Positions 5,032 through 5,147 of a stretch of 5,147 nt of DNA are shown here, one piece after another. How positions within the stretch are numbered: position 1 is the stretch's first letter; each line of letters starts with the position of its first letter. A model generated the notes under the pieces. It saw nothing but the letters and a program-made list of their open reading frames with translations. It had not been told where the DNA came from and searched no databases. The position numbers and the translations under genes were made by a program. Origin of the DNA: Solobacterium sp. (GTDB lineage: Bacteria > Bacillota_I > Bacilli_A > Erysipelotrichales > Erysipelotrichaceae); assembly GCA_017419465.1 (NCBI GenBank), contig JAFOLE010000094.1, positions 1 through 5,147 on the forward strand, read 5' to 3'.

Positions 5032-5147
5032 ATGGCCAAGAAGTACGATTCATTGGCACACACAAAGTATTATACAAGATACCATATCGTGTTCACTCCA
5101 AAGTACAGAAGAAAGATAATTTACAATCAGCTGCGGAGAGATATCGC
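5032..5147 (+). CDS. tnpA: IS200-like transposase TnpA, N-terminal 38 codons (3' end outside the window)
   Basis: The visible product begins MAKKYDSLAHTKYYTRYHIV and continues FTPKYRRKIIYNQLRRDI. The SLAHT(K/R)...YHIVF.PKYRR pattern is the characteristic N-terminus of IS200-group TnpA proteins, including Salmonella IS200. These are small (about 150 residue) Y1 HUH single-strand transposases that excise and insert the element through hairpin-marked ends. The HUH pair and the catalytic tyrosine lie beyond the window edge, so activity cannot be judged. The start is ATG 5032 with GAGGTG (5020-5025) upstream. Expression is probably low because the ribosome binding site is inside a predicted stem and an antisense RNA may cover it. 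The frame is open to the last base of the window. Confidence 0.9.
   Translation, partial: MAKKYDSLAHTKYYTRYHIVFTPKYRRKIIYNQLRRDI
5069..5096 (-). promoter_or_regulatory. Candidate minus-strand promoter inside tnpA
   Basis: On the minus strand 5074-5069 reads TATAAT, an exact -10 consensus. Sixteen bases upstream, 5096-5091 reads GTGAAC, only a weak match to the -35 consensus. Transcription would start near 5062 and run left across the tnpA start codon and ribosome binding site. The exact -10 and the terminator downstream support it; the poor -35 is the weak point. Confidence 0.45.

Larger units (their letters stand above)
4912..5062 (-). ncRNA. Predicted antisense RNA to the tnpA start (art200-like)
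   Basis: A transcript of about 150 nt is predicted from the minus-strand TATAAT box to the minus-strand terminator at 4941-4912. It would be fully complementary to the tnpA leader, Shine-Dalgarno and about the first ten codons. Salmonella IS200 carries an antisense RNA (art200) with this position and role, so the analogy is good, but sequence similarity to art200 is not claimed. The start point is inferred from the promoter position and the end from the T tract. Confidence 0.42.
4903..5147 (+). mobile_element. Left end of an IS200-like insertion sequence (IS200/IS605 family), cut by the window edge
   Basis: The region combines the start of a TnpA transposase with an upstream palindrome, which is how IS200/IS605 left ends are built: they have no terminal inverted repeats but carry subterminal hairpins recognised as single-stranded DNA by the HUH-type transposase. 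The hairpin at 4923-4941 is the best candidate for the TnpA-binding structure. The exact left tip cannot be set from one copy; it should lie a short distance 5' of that hairpin, so the start given here is approximate (about 4890-4920). The bases between the operon terminator (4843) and the tip show nothing else I can name. Whether the element carries tnpA alone or also tnpB is outside the window. Confidence 0.8.

Noticed and set aside
4812..5063. An 83-codon open frame on the minus strand across the IS left end
   Set aside because: Its sequence is the reverse of the tnpA start, its hairpins and the operon terminator. Its ATG would lie at or before the predicted antisense transcript start, and there is no ribosome binding site.

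Overview
The window reads as one end of a sugar-utilisation operon of a Bacillota (Firmicutes) bacterium, followed by the left end of an IS200-type insertion sequence. The grounds for Bacillota are the large LplA/LipO/SusX-type solute-binding lipoprotein, the LplC/YtcP-type permease, purine-rich ribosome binding sites close to GGAGAG, and the IS200-like transposase start. A gut commensal such as a member of the Lachnospiraceae or Erysipelotrichaceae would fit, but the family and genus cannot be decided from this sequence.

Layout, all genes on the + strand: 1-393 is the C-terminal part of an ABC sugar permease (its start lies outside the window). 444-2147 is the cognate lipid-anchored solute-binding protein. 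2163-2194 is a GC-rich hairpin with a short T tail. 2224-3696 is a cytoplasmic GH32 beta-fructofuranosidase (sucrose/fructo-oligosaccharide hydrolase). 3697-3827 is a 131-base gap dominated by a long interrupted hairpin without a T tail. 3828-4796 is a PfkB-family fructokinase. 4819-4843 is a good intrinsic terminator that closes the operon. From about 4900 to the end lies the left end of an IS200-like element, with the first 38 codons of tnpA starting at 5032.

How the genes work together (inference from families and order): the lipoprotein captures a fructose-containing sugar, probably sucrose or short fructo-oligosaccharides, and the permease carries it in unphosphorylated. The GH32 enzyme cuts it to glucose and fructose (or a shorter oligosaccharide and fructose), and the fructokinase makes fructose-6-phosphate for glycolysis. 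The order permease-permease-binding protein-GH32 resembles the pneumococcal susT1-susT2-susX-susH locus, here with a fructokinase added at the 3' end. No ATPase or regulator gene is visible, so a shared MsmK-type ATPase encoded elsewhere is likely.

The most interesting structure is at the IS end. The tnpA Shine-Dalgarno (in 5016-5025) is perfectly complementary over 10 bases to 4969-4978, and that anti-SD strand overlaps the right arm of an 11-bp hairpin (4947-4973), so the two folds compete. On the opposite strand a TATAAT box (5074-5069) lies ahead of a strong terminator (hairpin 4941-4923 followed by a T tract). Together these predict an antisense RNA of roughly 150 nt covering the tnpA start, analogous to art200 of Salmonella IS200. 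I see no defence system, CRISPR array, tRNA or rRNA, and no clearly new biological system beyond these regulatory layouts.
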